NCBI RefSeq assembly: GCF_041381155.1
Contig: NC_091137.1
Span: 16,983,765-17,047,764 of the forward strand
Length of the DNA: 64,000 nucleotides
Source of the DNA: Argopecten irradians
Lineage: Eukaryota; Mollusca; Bivalvia; Pectinida; Pectinidae
Reading direction: 5' to 3'
The notes under the pieces: model-generated
Told to the model about the DNA's origin: nothing
Seen by the model: the letters and a program-made list of their open reading frames with translations, nothing else
Database searches by the model: none
Made by a program: the position numbers and the translations under genes
In this document: positions 13,017 through 26,407 of the stretch, piece by piece
How positions within the stretch are numbered: position 1 is the first letter of the stretch
Layout: each line of letters opens with the position of its first letter

Positions 13017-16000
13017 CTTCAACCTGTGGATCTAGCTTCTCATTCCATTTTCTGTAAGAGGGTAACAGAACACAATTTATAGAATCGGTAGTAACTGAAA
13101 TTATGATATTGAGAAATGTGTCGATTTGTATTGTCACATATGTCAAACTCTGGGTAAAGGTTGAATGAATCATTATAGTTAAGTAAGCATTGTTTAAGAT
13201 AGTCTAATAATGGGTTTCCATATAAGTTGAGAGTTCCCTCGAGCTCAAGCACTGCAAGATGCGGCTGGTTCATTTAAAAGGGTAAGTGTTTGTTAAGATG
13301 GTGGAGCTCCTATAACTACGGAATCAGTATACCAAAGGTTTGTGAAAAAGATATCAATGACTTGCAAACCAAAAAAAAAAACTAGCTCTGCAAAATTTCA
13401 TTTCATATCACTTTATTGAAGTTAATACTTCCATAATTCTTATCTTTTTTATTCCAGTTTTGAATGCTACAGTTGTTTGCCCTTGCGGTTTGGTATTGAT
13501 TAGGACGTCATCATTTCGTGAGGAAAACTAACTTCTTCAAAAAATGACGTTGTACTCGTTAACATATGGCGTCACAAAGTATATATTCAACATTATAATT
13601 AACTCTGCCTCTGTATGTGTGTGTGTAAAGATAACTGATTGGCAATGTAATGGCACCCTCCTAACGTATTATGTACCGATGGCATCTCGTTACAGGTGTT
13701 AGCGAATTCACGTTTTTGCGTGTATTTCGTGATATATACTGAGGGTAAACAAGTATGCCCATTAAGACTTCCGCATGCTTAAGGCAGTGAAACCTGATGA
13801 ATAATTCCACACTTGTGAAATCCATAGGCAAGGTTGTGAAATAATTCGGGTGAATACATAATTTGTTTTGATGACATTTTATAATCTTATAAAAAAGTCT
13901 ATGAAAGTGATAGTATTTGTTACTACTTGGCCGACTGATTTCCCTGTTGTCAGTACAATATTATGTTAGATGTTTTACACATTATGCTTCAGTCGGATAG
14001 CACTATAAAATTTGGCATGAGGTCCAGTATTGCAATAAAAAACAACATGATATGTACTCACCATACCAGTTCATTGCAAACAGGAAACATATCCATAAAG
14101 TACTTCAGATGTCAATCAGACCTGAAGCATATCGAGTCAACCAACATCACCTTTTCTGACCTAATTAATAAAATATCCTTATGCAATGCACATCTCTGTG
14201 CCACTGTGTGCATGTTCCGCGAAATTGTAGTAAACTCAATTACATAGGTACACAAAAAAACAATGCCGAGACATTGACAATACGACAAGCATGATATCGA
14301 ATTTAAATGGATATATTATCCCTAAGGTATCCGAATTGAACACAGCAAAGCGATACACAGACTACGGCCCTTCTCGGCCACCATATTAAGTTATCAGAGA
14401 AAGTACATCCTAATACTGCCCTGCCAATATCTCAGTATGATAGAGTACCTTAACCGGATGATATCCTAAATAGGTATTACCTCCCATCATCCATCACCTT
14501 TACCACGTTTCTACTACATCCAATCCCTGTTATTTTCATTCGTATCTGTCATTCATTTTTTTCCTTCTTGATCCTACCGCAATCTCCCGCCTATAGCAAC
14601 CTGCTGATCAGATTGCACTTGCTGTTCGTGTCTATATTTTTTTCTAAATTAGGCTGTTGCTCTTCTTCCTACTCATAAATCCTCTTAAATCTCGCACATT
14701 ACTGTATATACACAAATGTATATATATATATACATAATCGTTTGGTTTTTTTTTCTATACATGTATCTATTTAACATATTTTATGTGCCATGGGGTTAGC
14801 CATAAGTTTTCCAACTTATCTTAATACAATTTAAATAACTTTAATTTCTTTAATCTTTAATTTCTTAATCTTTGTTTTGTGTACTGATTCGTTATGTCCC
14901 TGTATGCTCATGTTGTTTGAAGAAAATGCATGAAATTTTGCTATTTATAATCGTGATATGTTTATCGTTGCGTATTCGAAGTTTAATGATGAGTGATCTA
15001 AGCGGAAGGAACGACAACTCTATGCACATATTGAGATTGGTGACATCATCCGATACAGGCAACTTAAGTATACTACAGAAAGGAAAATAGCTTGTCCAGA
15101 AGATATTTATCAACTAACTGTAATATATTTAAAAATAAAAAGTAATATATTCAATGTCATTTATCGAACAACTTGGATCTTAGGCCTTGCCCTTGCTTAG
15201 AATTTCAGTAATGTTATCACTATTCCAATGGGATATAGATAGCATAATTTTATATTAATCTGTCGAAGACATATGTGAAGCCATATTTATTTTCCGTTAA
15301 AAAACGTAAAAAAACAACAATTAAAAAATAACAATTCACAGAAAAAAAACGAAAACAAGAATGCGAATCATAGTTACTTGTCATGGTTTTTCGTCTTTAT
15401 TGTTAATGTATCGCATACATTTTATCAAGCATAACCTTGTTGTTTGGGTGTGCCTTTGTTTCCTATATACATGTGTTGGTATGGGAAAAAAGTGTCCAAG
15501 TGTCCCCCCCAGTTGCAATACATGTCTTTAATTCACTGGATGGAATCGTTCGTGATTACAATGAGAAGAAGGCTGTTCCATCAGTGTTGTTGGAATTGGT
15601 GACAATGATTTTGTGGTACATAACAGTGACAGACGCTTAAGGATTGGCCCGAAAAAATAGTTTAAAAAATCTTATCTCTATAACGCGTATCACGCGTGAT
15701 ATGAAACGCTATACCAAAGTACCAGGACCTCTTTGTCTATCCTGCTGTAATAATTAAACCCTAAACAGTAAACAGTATACCCTCAATATATTTAGATTTG
15801 AGCGGTAAAGTAATCCTAATAAGCTACTGTGGTTTGAGACAATTTGTCTTCGAAAACACGGCGTATTTCGTATACATACAGAAACTGGTATTTATAAGGA
15901 AAAAAATAGTTATAAACTTACCTTCAATGTTAGGTATTCATCTTTAATATCCAATATGAATAGTACGTGATTGAGTCGAACAACAACACAGGGAAACGAT

Positions 16001-19000
16001 AACAGGCAATTTTAAAATGTCGGTGTACATTAGTCAGTGTAGTATCTGTTGACCGTTATCAGGAACATTCAGGGGCGTTATCTGAGAAAACACGGACAGG
16101 TAAAACCGACCTCTGTAATCACACGACTACCACTGAGGTATACGGAGGCGAATACCTGGTTCAACTACTCCGGGGGGAAACGATGGGACTCTAAAGCTCG
16201 ATTGAATTGCTGTGTGGTTCTGCTATTTTGTGAAATCTAAAGGACCGTCATGATGTTTCTGGTGGTTTAACAAAATTCTGCTCGAATAGGATCCGATTGG
16301 TAATATTATGGACATTTTGTCTCAAGGAGATTCGGTAGCAAATTCTTTAATATTCAAACGAGGATACATGATATATATTCGCACCAACTATTCTTTGTGA
16401 TCTTTGTGAAGTTTATAAGCAGATTAGTGTTAGTTTATCCATACATATACATTGCAAATTGACAGCCTAAAACTAACTTAATTCGCGGCAATTAATTTTC
16501 GCCATTTCGGGTCTAATGACTATTTCACAACGATGGCAACTTTTTCTCCAGTATTTGTGAAGGAAGTATTTTCGTCTTGATCGATTTTTTTGCTATATTA
16601 TGTGCTGTAATTTTCATACTTGCAAATTAAAAAAAAAGCTTTCAATATGGTATTCACCACAAAAGTTACTAATATATTAAGAATTACAATGCTTTAAAAA
16701 TCATTATATTTACTCACGCATATAGGCCTAGCGCCGTGAAATGTGCACGTACGGTTAAAACAATTCCTTTTACATTGCTAGAGCGTTATCAATAAATGTA
16801 TAGTGACTTTTGCAGGTATGTTTTTATATCAACCTGCATAAGATATCAAGAACTTTCAACATTGCTTAAATTTTGTGTTTTAATTAAAGTTTACAAGTCA
16901 TCAAGCATGTTCATCTGTCTATTTGAGTGATTCTCGTGGTTTATTTTACAAACCTTATGGAGTTCAATAAATTACTGAAGTGGAAATATAAGTAGCATGT
17001 CAAACTGTTCATCCAGTCATGGCACATAGACAAGCAATATTTCACATTGAAATTCACGTGGAAAATTCCATGTGAAGTAACTTTTCTACCTCTGTTCACG
17101 TAAAAATCACGTAAAATTCACATTTTCCCCCGCTTTACGTAAAAGTCACGTGAAGTTTTTGTCTGTGTAAAACTTTAATAGCACGCGAACATCAGTTGAT
17201 TTGAAGCATATTAATCATTTGTTCGTTTTTTGTTTGTGTTTTTTTTTATATTGCACTTAAAAAATAACTACCAAAAGTTCGTATGTGGGTTAAACAAACA
17301 TATATACAGTAAACATATATAACAAAACACGCACATACGTCACTGGCTTGTTAATCCCATTATGATCAGTAAAACGATACACCACCTGGATATACAATAG
17401 ACTTTTGAGTTGGACGCTAGATGACACCAGAACATAATACTGTTGTTACCTTCACAACTCACACGTGACGAGGAACTGTGGCAAAAACAACTTGTTTGTT
17501 TATTTTTTCTTTTGAAAATTCCAAAAGTTGCTATTATACCAAAGCCACTATATACTACACAATGTAAAAATAGGATACATGGACATCAAAGTGGAAAGTC
17601 GGGTCGTTAAAAATACACACTGACATAGTTATCTCTCATTCAAAATCAAATCGGTATGAGCAAATCGGAAAAGAAAAGAGTGTGATTTTGTAATTTTGTA
17701 TATAACTAGTAAATGAAAATGATAACTGACCATGCGATTCAGAAGAGTATACGTCCTCCAATTTGCTGACATGTTTCAATCAGCGGTGTTATGGGCACTA
17801 TAGGTTGTGCCAGGTGGTCGATACTTTAATATACTTACGATATCAGTATTTAGTCTTCAGCAAGTACCAAACTGGTCTGTTCACACAAGCTCTAGTGTGT
17901 TTTCAAATGAGGTTAGGTATCCGCCATTGCAATAGCTGAACAGTTGTTGATCTCATAATACATAATAACGGAACTTTCTCTCTCTGATGTTATTAAGGCA
18001 TAAGCCCCTGTTGAAAATAGTGATATTTTGCGTCTTTGTAGTACTTCTTTGATGGACATGTGCATTATTAAGTTGATAAAAAGTGTGCATGCATCGAGGC
18101 TTTCATAAGGTATTATTGTTGAGACGTAAATACTCTCGTAGTTATATAATTTTAGCAAAATATGCAGCAAAATATTTCCATTTCTGGAAAACAAGTACAA
18201 AGGGTCCGGAAAATATTTTTGTAAACAAATAATTACATAACTACGTCATTTTGTTTACTAATGTCTATAGTATGTACTAGGAGCGCTGGTGGGATCGGAT
18301 CCGACTTTACAACTACGGCATACACAATACCATGTATTTCTTAAAAGTACATTTTTTCGCATGTTTTCTCACATTTTACAGGCTACACAACAATTTACGA
18401 GTCGTTAGCAATACCTAATATTCGCGCTGACGCAAACACATTTTTATCAAATTAGTTATGCTCATGTATATATAGATACATATACCAATAACGTGTATCA
18501 TTAAGCATTCAATGAAGAGTTGCGGTAGCTGCGAAGCTGCGAAAGGGCTAGGGATAGCAGATTTGTTTTGATATTTTTTTCATATCTTATTTCATCGCAA
18601 TTACATACTACATTTATTTGTCCAATAAAGTAATATACAATAGGAATACAAAAATATTGCTCGTTTAAACAAGTAAACAAAGAGGGTGAAAATAACAGTC
18701 GTATATTTTATTAAGGATTAGAAGTACATAAGAAAGCAATACCAGGTCTAAAAGTCATTTTGTGTGTACTCAGTTTGTCTTCTTAGCGATTGAAACTATA
18801 CACACATGTAGCTAAGCAAATGGAATATAGTAAATTGACTTCATTTAAGACTAACAAGACACGAATGAAAGTCGCCATCTTTCAAAGGCAATGATATAAT
18901 TCATTTGTATCCGTCTCTCCAGATTTCATATTGATGTTTCTATAATCACAAATTATTTTACAAGGCTAATATGAATTGTTGGTTTGGTCTATAGATGAGT

Positions 19001-20165
19001 ACTCGGTGACTGTGAGTGTCCATTAACCATTTAAGATCAACATTTTACAACATAGCAATGTTTACATGGTATTTGCTCACCCGATGACGGTCACAATGAC
19101 CTGCTTACATTATGTAAATATAAATCGAGAATTTCGATGACCTTAAAGCCCATTACCTATCTTCATTGAATAACAGCTTCTGATGTAGTTAGAAGAATCT
19201 GTGCAGTAAATCAATCATTTAAATGAGACACTGCCGTTTCAATAGTGTAATAGTTGTTTGATTTCGTGATTGGAAAATTTCGCGATAGTCTCGTTGATAT
19301 TAACAGCGGGGAGAAATGTTCGTGCACTTTCTAACCGCGGTAAGAATACTGAATACTGATTCTCTTTCCTGGTATTCTTTGCTTTCCATTTCCTTGCAGT
19401 TAAATTCGCGGCAATGATATTGTCCGTGAATATAGCGAAATTAAATCCGACGCCAATAAAGACAACTGTACAGTATGGAAATCAAAACAATGTTAGATAG
19501 CTTGCAACGGCAGAAACATTACCACGCTTCCTGTTCTACATGTACAGTACAGCATTTCAATGAACTAGAACGGCTAAAATGTAATTGTTTCCAGCCTTTC
19601 ATTGCTAGATGAGTAAGGACAAACCCGTCCGCCTTGTTACAAGAAAGTCCATACCCAATGATGATCAGTTATGTGGAAAAAAGTTTCAATGTGTTTGACC
19701 AGCAAAGTGTGAGGTGTTAAATACTAATGTACTATTGATCTGTATAAAAGGTACACGAGTTGGTGAATACCTGTGTCACTTGTTTGTCAAGATATTATTT
19801 CCATATGCCGTGTTTAGTGTTATCTCCGCAACAACGCCGGATCGCCCGTTTGTCCGAGATAACACGGTCTGTCGATCGCTGCTCGGCTGTTTTAAGTACT
19901 GTTAGGCTACATTGTGTCTACCGTATATACCTGGATATTAACTGTATATAATGTCGTTCATATCCCTAGCACGAGATCAGCAGTTGATCAATTATGTCAG
20001 CTTTTGTTTATCTTCGTTATTATTTATAATTATCCAACTTCAAGAATCAAGGTCTGTGAATGTCACAGGGATCTCAAAATTAATTAGTTACACTTCATTG
20101 AGACCTACATGTATCATGTAAGGTATCCATAAACCTTTTAATTAATTTAGTGATTACAAATGATC
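13017..20165. other. Intergenic region upstream of contactin, no gene recognised
   Basis: About 7 kb without a supportable exon. Open frames are short and composition-driven. Upstream contactin promoter or 5' UTR exons could lie here: a strong minus-strand donor (GGTAAGTTT) occurs near 15920-15929, but nothing confirms its use. A cluster of CACGT-type motifs lies at 17050-17155. Short TA runs occur near 14720-14735. Confidence 0.4.
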
Positions 20166-20739
20166 TTAAAGGGACAATTCAGTCTAAGAGAACATTAAAA
20201 TTTGTAAATATATCGGAAAAAACTAGTTCTAATGGAAATAAGATCAGTCGGTTTTCCTGTGATATGCATGAAATGCCCATGGGGTGACATGTGTGTGAAA
20301 TGTTCAAACTCGCTCGCTGTCCGCCATTACACACTGTGGTCAAACTTCTTGTATGCCGAACCCTGTCCCTTGCTCGTAGAGTAATGCAATATTTGTCTAG
20401 AACTGCTCAAATCGCTCTGACGGTAGTGTGTTTACCTTGTTAGGTGAATTGTCTTGCCTAAAAATCATTTTATCACCTTCTCAGTGGTTATGTAGTTCAT
20501 TTGTTTAACGTGCGTGCCTTTGACTCGGGTATGGGTACAGCGTCCATATTGTACCTGCTTAATCGTATTGATCAACGATTTGATATTTGAACGATATTAA
20601 TTAAAATACTTAACAATGTCGAGGAATTTGTCAATGTTTTACGTTATATATTTCATAAGAAATGTAGAACAATACATTTATGCTATATTTGGCTTCTTGG
20701 TTATGTAAAAGAATTAGCCTGAGTGAATTGTCTCTTTAA
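20166..20739. mobile_element. MITE-like element with TTAA-flanked inverted ends (copy 1)
   Basis: The left end TTAAAGGGACAATTCAGTC is mirrored by the right end GAGTGAATTGTCTCTTTAA, giving inverted ends of about 17 bp. A second copy with the same ends and related interior lies at 29898-30448. Shared interior landmarks include CTAGTTCTAATGG-like and TTGTCTAGAAC segments. The flanking TTAA could be a target duplication, as in TTAA-specific elements, or part of the palindromic ends. No transposase frame is present, so it is non-autonomous. Confidence 0.75.
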
Positions 20740-22690
20740 TTATGCTTTTGAGTCAGCTGTCATGAAGTTCATTTTAAAGTTGACATGCATCAAAGGAAAT
20801 CGGTCACATTTGATGATGTTGCAGAAACCTTTATTTAAGCAAATGCCGCTGTACACACGTTAAAGTAAATGCTTTAATATAATGTCTCAACAAGAAAAAC
20901 ATAAATGACATTTTAAGATAACCAGTCCTTGCATACTCGATTCAAACAATCGACAAAAATATCAAGTAATGGGTCAGACGATATTCTATCTGGATAAACA
21001 CCGTCGAATTTGACAGGAAAACCACTGTTGACATGAAAGCCATTTTTACCCCATTGTATAGTGATTATATCTGACTTGTGACAGATAGAAGTTATAACAA
21101 GATGGTTCAGGGAAGATAACACAAGTTCATCCTTCCATCAAGCCTTCGAGCTATCCGTACTATATACACATGGTTTGTGTGATTGACGTGGCTACCGTTG
21201 CTTGATTTTAAATACATTATATATTTACATTTATCACCACCTAGATCCAAACGATGTCTCGAGGTGTCAATTGGTTATATTTACATTGCCACTGCACAGT
21301 ACTTATATGTTGCTACTAAGCTCAATGTGTGTTATTTTCCAATATTAACATTGTCAGTTAGGCTCTGGTGTACTAATACTACAATCAGAGTTCAAGATGT
21401 CCCAAAAACATTTGGTTTAAGTCATTGTGAGAATTTACTGAAAAAATGTTAAATGTTCTTAAGGAAAGATTTTCATTTTTTGTTGTTTACTGGTGTGTAA
21501 ACTGCATTTTTTGAACAGATATTTTAGTCAGCGCGTCATGTTGAAATATCTGTACAAAAAATGCAGTTTACACACTAGTAAACAACAAAAAATTAAAAAC
21601 ATTCCTTATATTTACATTTCGACCGACCATTTCATTTAGATTTAGTGTTCCGGTGAAATTAAACTTCGTTTTTTCAACGTTATACGATTGATGGAACAGC
21701 TGAGTAATTGATGGAATCGCGAAACAGCAGGCTCCAATTTGGCGGGAAAATGTGTCAAGTTCCGGGAGTAAATAAAATATAGTTCCACAATAACTTTAGC
21801 GTTTTTAATCCATTTATTCCGTATGTTTTCATTTTTTATGTTTTTGATATTAACACAATGCTTTCCATTGCATTCAAACTGATGTTGATATCGAACCTTT
21901 GTCATGGCATATATTTTGGCCTAACCGGATGCGCATTCACATAAGGGCGGAAGTCAGTGTTTCGGTTTGTGTTCTTGTGCAGCAGCCCATCTGCGTTTAC
22001 GCAAGTGTAAACGATTGCCCGGTTAGTAAGGTTATATAGGAAGGTGAAAACAGAAATGTAAATATTTAACATTGATCAATATGAAAATATATTCTAATTA
22101 AAATATTTGAAATGGATTGAAGTGTTGTATTTGTCTTTGTATATCTGGTTTATCGATAGGGATATTTCATCTATAGCTATTGTTTAATTGGTTGTCCATG
22201 ACAACCTACCGGAAGGCAGTGTCACACATTATTTCCCGCCAAATCATAGGCTGTTCAACCCACTGATATTTTTTCTCTAAGTTTTATTTTCATGCGCTAT
22301 GTTTTATCCATTTTTCTTTTTTAAACAACAATTACTGATTTTAATGTAAGCATTAGTTGTCCTATCATTTCTATCATAGTGCTCTAATGTGCACCACTGG
22401 ATATGCTACAACAATTGATATATGCTACACACCAACGCATGTCAAAAATATGACAACCAATGTTTAATTGATATTGCCTTGAAAAGTAATATTTTCAAGT
22501 CTGTCGTTTATATATATAAAAAGTCAATTTCAATCATAACAAGTCCTTGCTTTGTTTTCCATGCATTTGTTTCAACAAGCTCTAATTGCCCTGACGACGG
22601 TCATGTACAAATACTATATATTTACATGATCACCAGATCATCAAAAAATTTACACAGTCACTGACTTGGAAATTGTTTGGCCGCAAACGA
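20740..22690. other. Intergenic stretch holding one hairpin element and no gene
   Basis: Apart from the inverted repeat at 21460-21608 I find no coding or RNA gene. Open frames here are short and lack motifs. Confidence 0.4.
21460..21608. repeat. Near-perfect inverted repeat (foldback element), arms about 65 bp
   Basis: The left arm carries TTGTTGTTTACTGGTGTG, then TAAACTGCATTTTTTGAACAG and AGATATTT. The right arm mirrors it with AAATATCTGTACAAAAAATG, CAGTTTACACACTAGTAAAC and AACAAAAAATTAAAAACATT. A spacer of about 15 bp separates the arms. This is the structure expected of a hairpin MITE. Confidence 0.85.
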
Positions 22691-22822
22691 ACATACTGCA
22701 TAGAAAACACAATTGTGCTGATAAAAAGAATTAAGCCGATTTGAAAGCAATTTGTAACATACTGCATAGAAAACACAATTGTGCTGATAAAAAGAATTAA
22801 GCCGATTTGAAAGCAATTTGTA
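22691..22822. repeat. Perfect tandem duplication of a 66-bp unit
   Basis: Two back-to-back identical copies, 22691-22756 and 22757-22822, each starting ACATACTGCATAGAAAACAC and ending AAGCAATTTGTA. No difference between copies was seen, so the duplication is recent. Confidence 0.95.
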
Positions 22823-22969
22823 AGAAAATATTCTGTGTATTTATTTCATAATTGGAGGGGCTCTACAAGACTGGGCTGTATCCAGTTAATGATGTACAAT
22901 GTACACCTGTCAACAATTGTTACATTTGCCAACTTGCATAGATAGGAACTAGGAAATTGTACTTATATA

Positions 22970-23093
22970 GAGAATACATGGTTAGTATCTTACAATACAT
23001 GGTTTATTTTGGTGCGAGAGGAGACGACTTCTCGGCTTTCCGTGTCAAGCACCAAAATATAACTTGAATTGTAAGATACTAACCGTGTATTCT
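22970..23093. repeat. Hairpin: inverted repeat at left end of a possible larger element
   Basis: The arms AGAATACATGGTTAGTATCT and the mirrored TTGTAAGATACTAACCGTG, continuing TATTCT, surround a loop with a smaller stem. Inner pairing of TTTTGGTGC with GCACCAAAA extends the stem. Confidence 0.8.
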
Positions 23094-23800
23094 TTTTATC
23101 CTGCAACCATTATGACATTGAAAACGAAAGTAACTTGCCAGTTATTTACTTGGTTTCTCTCGAAGCGAAACGCTTCTTTGATGTGGAGGAAAATATTCAT
23201 TCACTAAACCGAATGAGAGTGTACTCTATTTTATTTCCGTGGGAAATATATAAGCGGATTGCAAACAGTACCTGTGATTCTTTTCAGAATGAAATATCAC
23301 TGAAACAATATAAAAATACTCAAAAAACCATCAAAGAATTACTTAAAATACATACCTTCGCTTTGAGCCAAGAAAAAGACGACACCGCCATACGAGATAT
23401 TCTATATCGTAAAAATTACGTCATTCCGGTGAATAATGCGACGTCACTTTTAGCGGGATTGTATGACGTTTCATTCACCGGAAGGTTAAAGTTCTGGGTC
23501 AAATTAGAAAAATTTCCGTCAGATATGGAACAAATTCACGTTATCGCATTGACGGATATAGCAGTTTGCATTGACGGATGCAGCACAAGTGTATCCGGCA
23601 GTAGTTATCCGTCAGTATGTGGGGTAGTTGCGGGATAATAATAAGTTAAACAGAGGTTACACAACGAGTGGTTGTTGGAAATGGAATATATTACACACGA
23701 GTGAGGTATTTTTTTAAATGACATGGTCGAGCTTAAGCGAGTGTCTTTTGTAACTTTTATAAAATAACTTACGTATATGCAATAAATTCCATATCCAATA
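23094..23800. other. Unrecognised element body with a 167-codon plus-strand open frame (23135-23638)
   Basis: The open frame begins MPVIYLVSLEAKRFFDVEEN and is hydrophilic in its first two thirds. I recognise no family and see no membrane span or catalytic motif. It is bounded by the 22970-23093 hairpin on the left and a weak inverted repeat (TGGAATATATTACAC and mirrored GCAATAAATTCCA) at about 23680-23800 on the right. Inside, around 23424-23487, is a small palindrome with CCGGTGAATAATGCGACGTC and mirrored TGACGTTTCATTCACCGG. It may be a non-autonomous repeat whose open frame is accidental. I do not call it a gene. Confidence 0.3.
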
Positions 23801-25869
23801 ATACCGAGCTAGGTGACCTGTGTCTACCACAATTAAACCATCTACTAGAAGCCAAAACAAGATAACAATATTTGCCGACAAATGCAAATAAGGTGTAGTG
23901 ATATCATAAGTAAATATGCACTCGTTAATATTATTTCACTGCGAAAATTGCTTATTTCTGCTGTAAATCGTTACTAGATTCTTGGTTATTAAAATATTGA
24001 GCATTAAAGTGTGAAATGATACACTTTTGTCACTTTATTTTTTTTACATTTAATGGTAATTTGAGCACTTTTGTTTTTCACTCTAAAATATTGAAAAATA
24101 ACAAACACACGCCCCCCCCCCCCCCCCCCCCCCCACATTTTTCATTTTTCTGCCTGATTTAGAAAGAACAACCCTTCCCCTTTTGTTGATAAGTAGATAA
24201 GTACAATATTAACAAACGTTTAATAGTTTAATACCAGAACTTTTTCTATACAGGGTTAAATTTGGCAAAAAGGGCTGAAAAAGGTGCTTTTTGTATCTCA
24301 AAATTAAGGGGTAGAGGTAGCGTATGTTGTTATTTTGAGACAAAATATGGGTCTTATTATATTTTGTATATTTTTAAGGAAGATTACTGGAAAGTAAAAT
24401 CTACAAACATCCATACATATCAAACATCTAACTAGGAAATTATGGCTTTAATCTCTTGTATATGGTCAAAACGGCAAAATTCCCATAAAATCTAATATTT
24501 TGTCAACTAGGCATCTTTGAGTGACAATAGCTCAAAAACGAGCAAACGGGATATGTTTTTTCTACCATTTTCTTTTATGGTATGAACTCCTATTTCCAAA
24601 ACTCTATATGAGAAAAAAAAGTTTAATACAAGAAAACTTTTACTTCTCAGAGGAATACATCCTTAACATTGATGAAACCGCAAAATTGCCCCGGAGAGCA
24701 GTGTTCTTGTATCAAGAACATGTCGCCCGTGGACAACCTATAGCTAGGTATTCCTGTGGTTTTGTTTGTGCTCATTCAATGTTGCTAATAATTTCAGCAA
24801 TTCTGCTTTTTCTTGTTCCAGTGTGTTTTATATTATTTTCCCCTTTCAATGCATACATGTACATTTTCTGCTTCCAGATTTTGGTATGTACCATGGGAAA
24901 ACTTCATTCGCCTCGGTCATTGTTTCATTTCATCATCATGGTTCTTGTCGCCGACCTGCTCTTCAAAAGAATCGTTTTAATTTTCATCGCCCGATAGTTC
25001 ACCTTCTTCCTCAAATATATCGACCATGTATTTCATAAGCCACTCGGTCTGATATAGCCTCGTATATCTACCATGTTAGCAAATGCACATTAAAAATGAA
25101 ATCATTACACAACATCTTATTCGTGACGTTGACGACAGACACTGTTTTGTTACATTCCATTTATTCTGTTTATTCATCGCGTTGAAATAAATAACAACAA
25201 GTTTTTGGCAATGAAAATCGCTAATTTATTCCTTGGTATAGAAAAAGGCTATGAATAATCTTGCATGAATCTACAGCAATCATAAATAAATAATTATTTC
25301 ATTGTTAGGCATGTCTCTGATTGCATGTAGAAATGTTTTATTATAGCTTGTTGTCTTGGTAATTCGTTTTACAGTAGTAATACCAGCTCATAATCAGATG
25401 GACCGTGCAGCGGCTTGTTTTCATTTACCTTACAATGTCATAAATTAGGACAAAATCACAAAGAAATTCTATCAAACCTGCTTAGGCAGAATCTAGTTTT
25501 TATACAAAAACTAATAATACAAACAGCGCTAGCACTACTATTTCCTAAAAACGACATATAACTTATACCTACTGAAATATAATGCTTAATCACATAAACC
25601 ACATGATATCCCGTAATTTCGCTAGCGTTATATTTCTGCATATGCCACTAGTGTAATATGACCTGGAGCGATTTCCATTTGCTGAAAATTCGTTGTGATG
25701 TCATGAAACAAATAGGCCCATGCAGAGGGCCCTGTATCGCTCACCTGGTTTATTTAGTAATTATCACAAAAGCTCTCACAATTTGAAATAGCAAAATTGA
25801 CCCTTGTGGCCCTGCTATTTGTACAATTTTCAATCCCCAGAATGTATTCAGTGCAATTACTGTCGGGCT

Positions 25870-26030
25870 TGTTTATGTGTGGATAGGAATGTTCTACCCA
25901 AGTGTCACAAAATGAAGTAATGCCCAAGATTTACTTCAAAAAACGTTTTACAACACTTTTTGACTCTGATGGTAGCTAGGATCGCCATATCCTTCTTATC
26001 CACAAATGAAAGTTATTTTTCTCTCATCCC
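25870..26030. repeat. Decayed copy of CTTTCATA-type foldback element
   Basis: Segments GGATAGGAATGTTCTACCC, GTCACAAAATG, TATCCTTCTTATCCAC and ATGAAAGTTATTTTTCT occur in the same order as in the intact hairpin at 36560-36707. The pairing between arms is poor, so this is an old copy. Confidence 0.6.
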
Positions 26031-26219
26031 CTGATCATGACTTTATCACATAGGTATCAGGTCATTTCGATTTTTTTTACATTCTATAATAGACTGATAG
26101 GATATTTGTTATTTTAAAGTAATAATGATGTTTTTTTCAAAGAAAATCCTTGAAAACAGAATTTTTGACACGTTGTGATTTCACAAAAACTGGTAAAAGA
26201 ATAACCAACTACGTGTAGA

Positions 26220-26225
26220 TTTATT
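26220..26225 (-). promoter_or_regulatory. Candidate polyadenylation signal AATAAA for EEFSEC
   Basis: TTTATT on the plus strand is AATAAA in the direction of transcription, about 180 nt after the EEFSEC stop codon. The position fits, but AT-rich sequence makes chance occurrence easy. Confidence 0.35.
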
Positions 26226-26407
26226 ATTATAATGATACAATATATACTTCTGAATGACATTAGCTTAATTCATTCATAAATCCTTTCATTCAATCACATT
26301 CTCTTTAAATTAATTTAAATAATTTAACAGTTATTCTAAAAGCATTTCCATTCTTACTCATTTCAGGCTGTATATGATACAAAAATTAATAGAAACATAT
26401 ATTCTTT

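Larger units (their letters stand above)
23801..26407. other. Gene-poor interval downstream of EEFSEC with homopolymer and worn repeats
   Basis: It contains a run of 23 C at 24112-24134, a possible bivalve-type dispersed repeat at 25710-25755 (AGGGCCCTGTATCGCTCACC) and a decayed copy of the CTTTCATA foldback family at about 25870-26030. The 158-codon plus-strand frame at 24521-24997 has no recognisable domain, looks composition-driven and was not called. Position 26220-26225 gives AATAAA on the minus strand, about 180 nt past the EEFSEC stop. Confidence 0.45.

Noticed and set aside
24521-24997. 158-codon plus-strand frame as a membrane protein gene
   Set aside because: Hydrophobic stretches come from T-rich sequence. 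There is no family signature or splice context, and overlapping frames are equally open.
25710-25755. Firm assignment to a bivalve-specific repeat family
   Set aside because: AGGGCCCTGTATCGCTCACC recalls a motif common in bivalve genomes, but I cannot confirm the family from this sequence alone.
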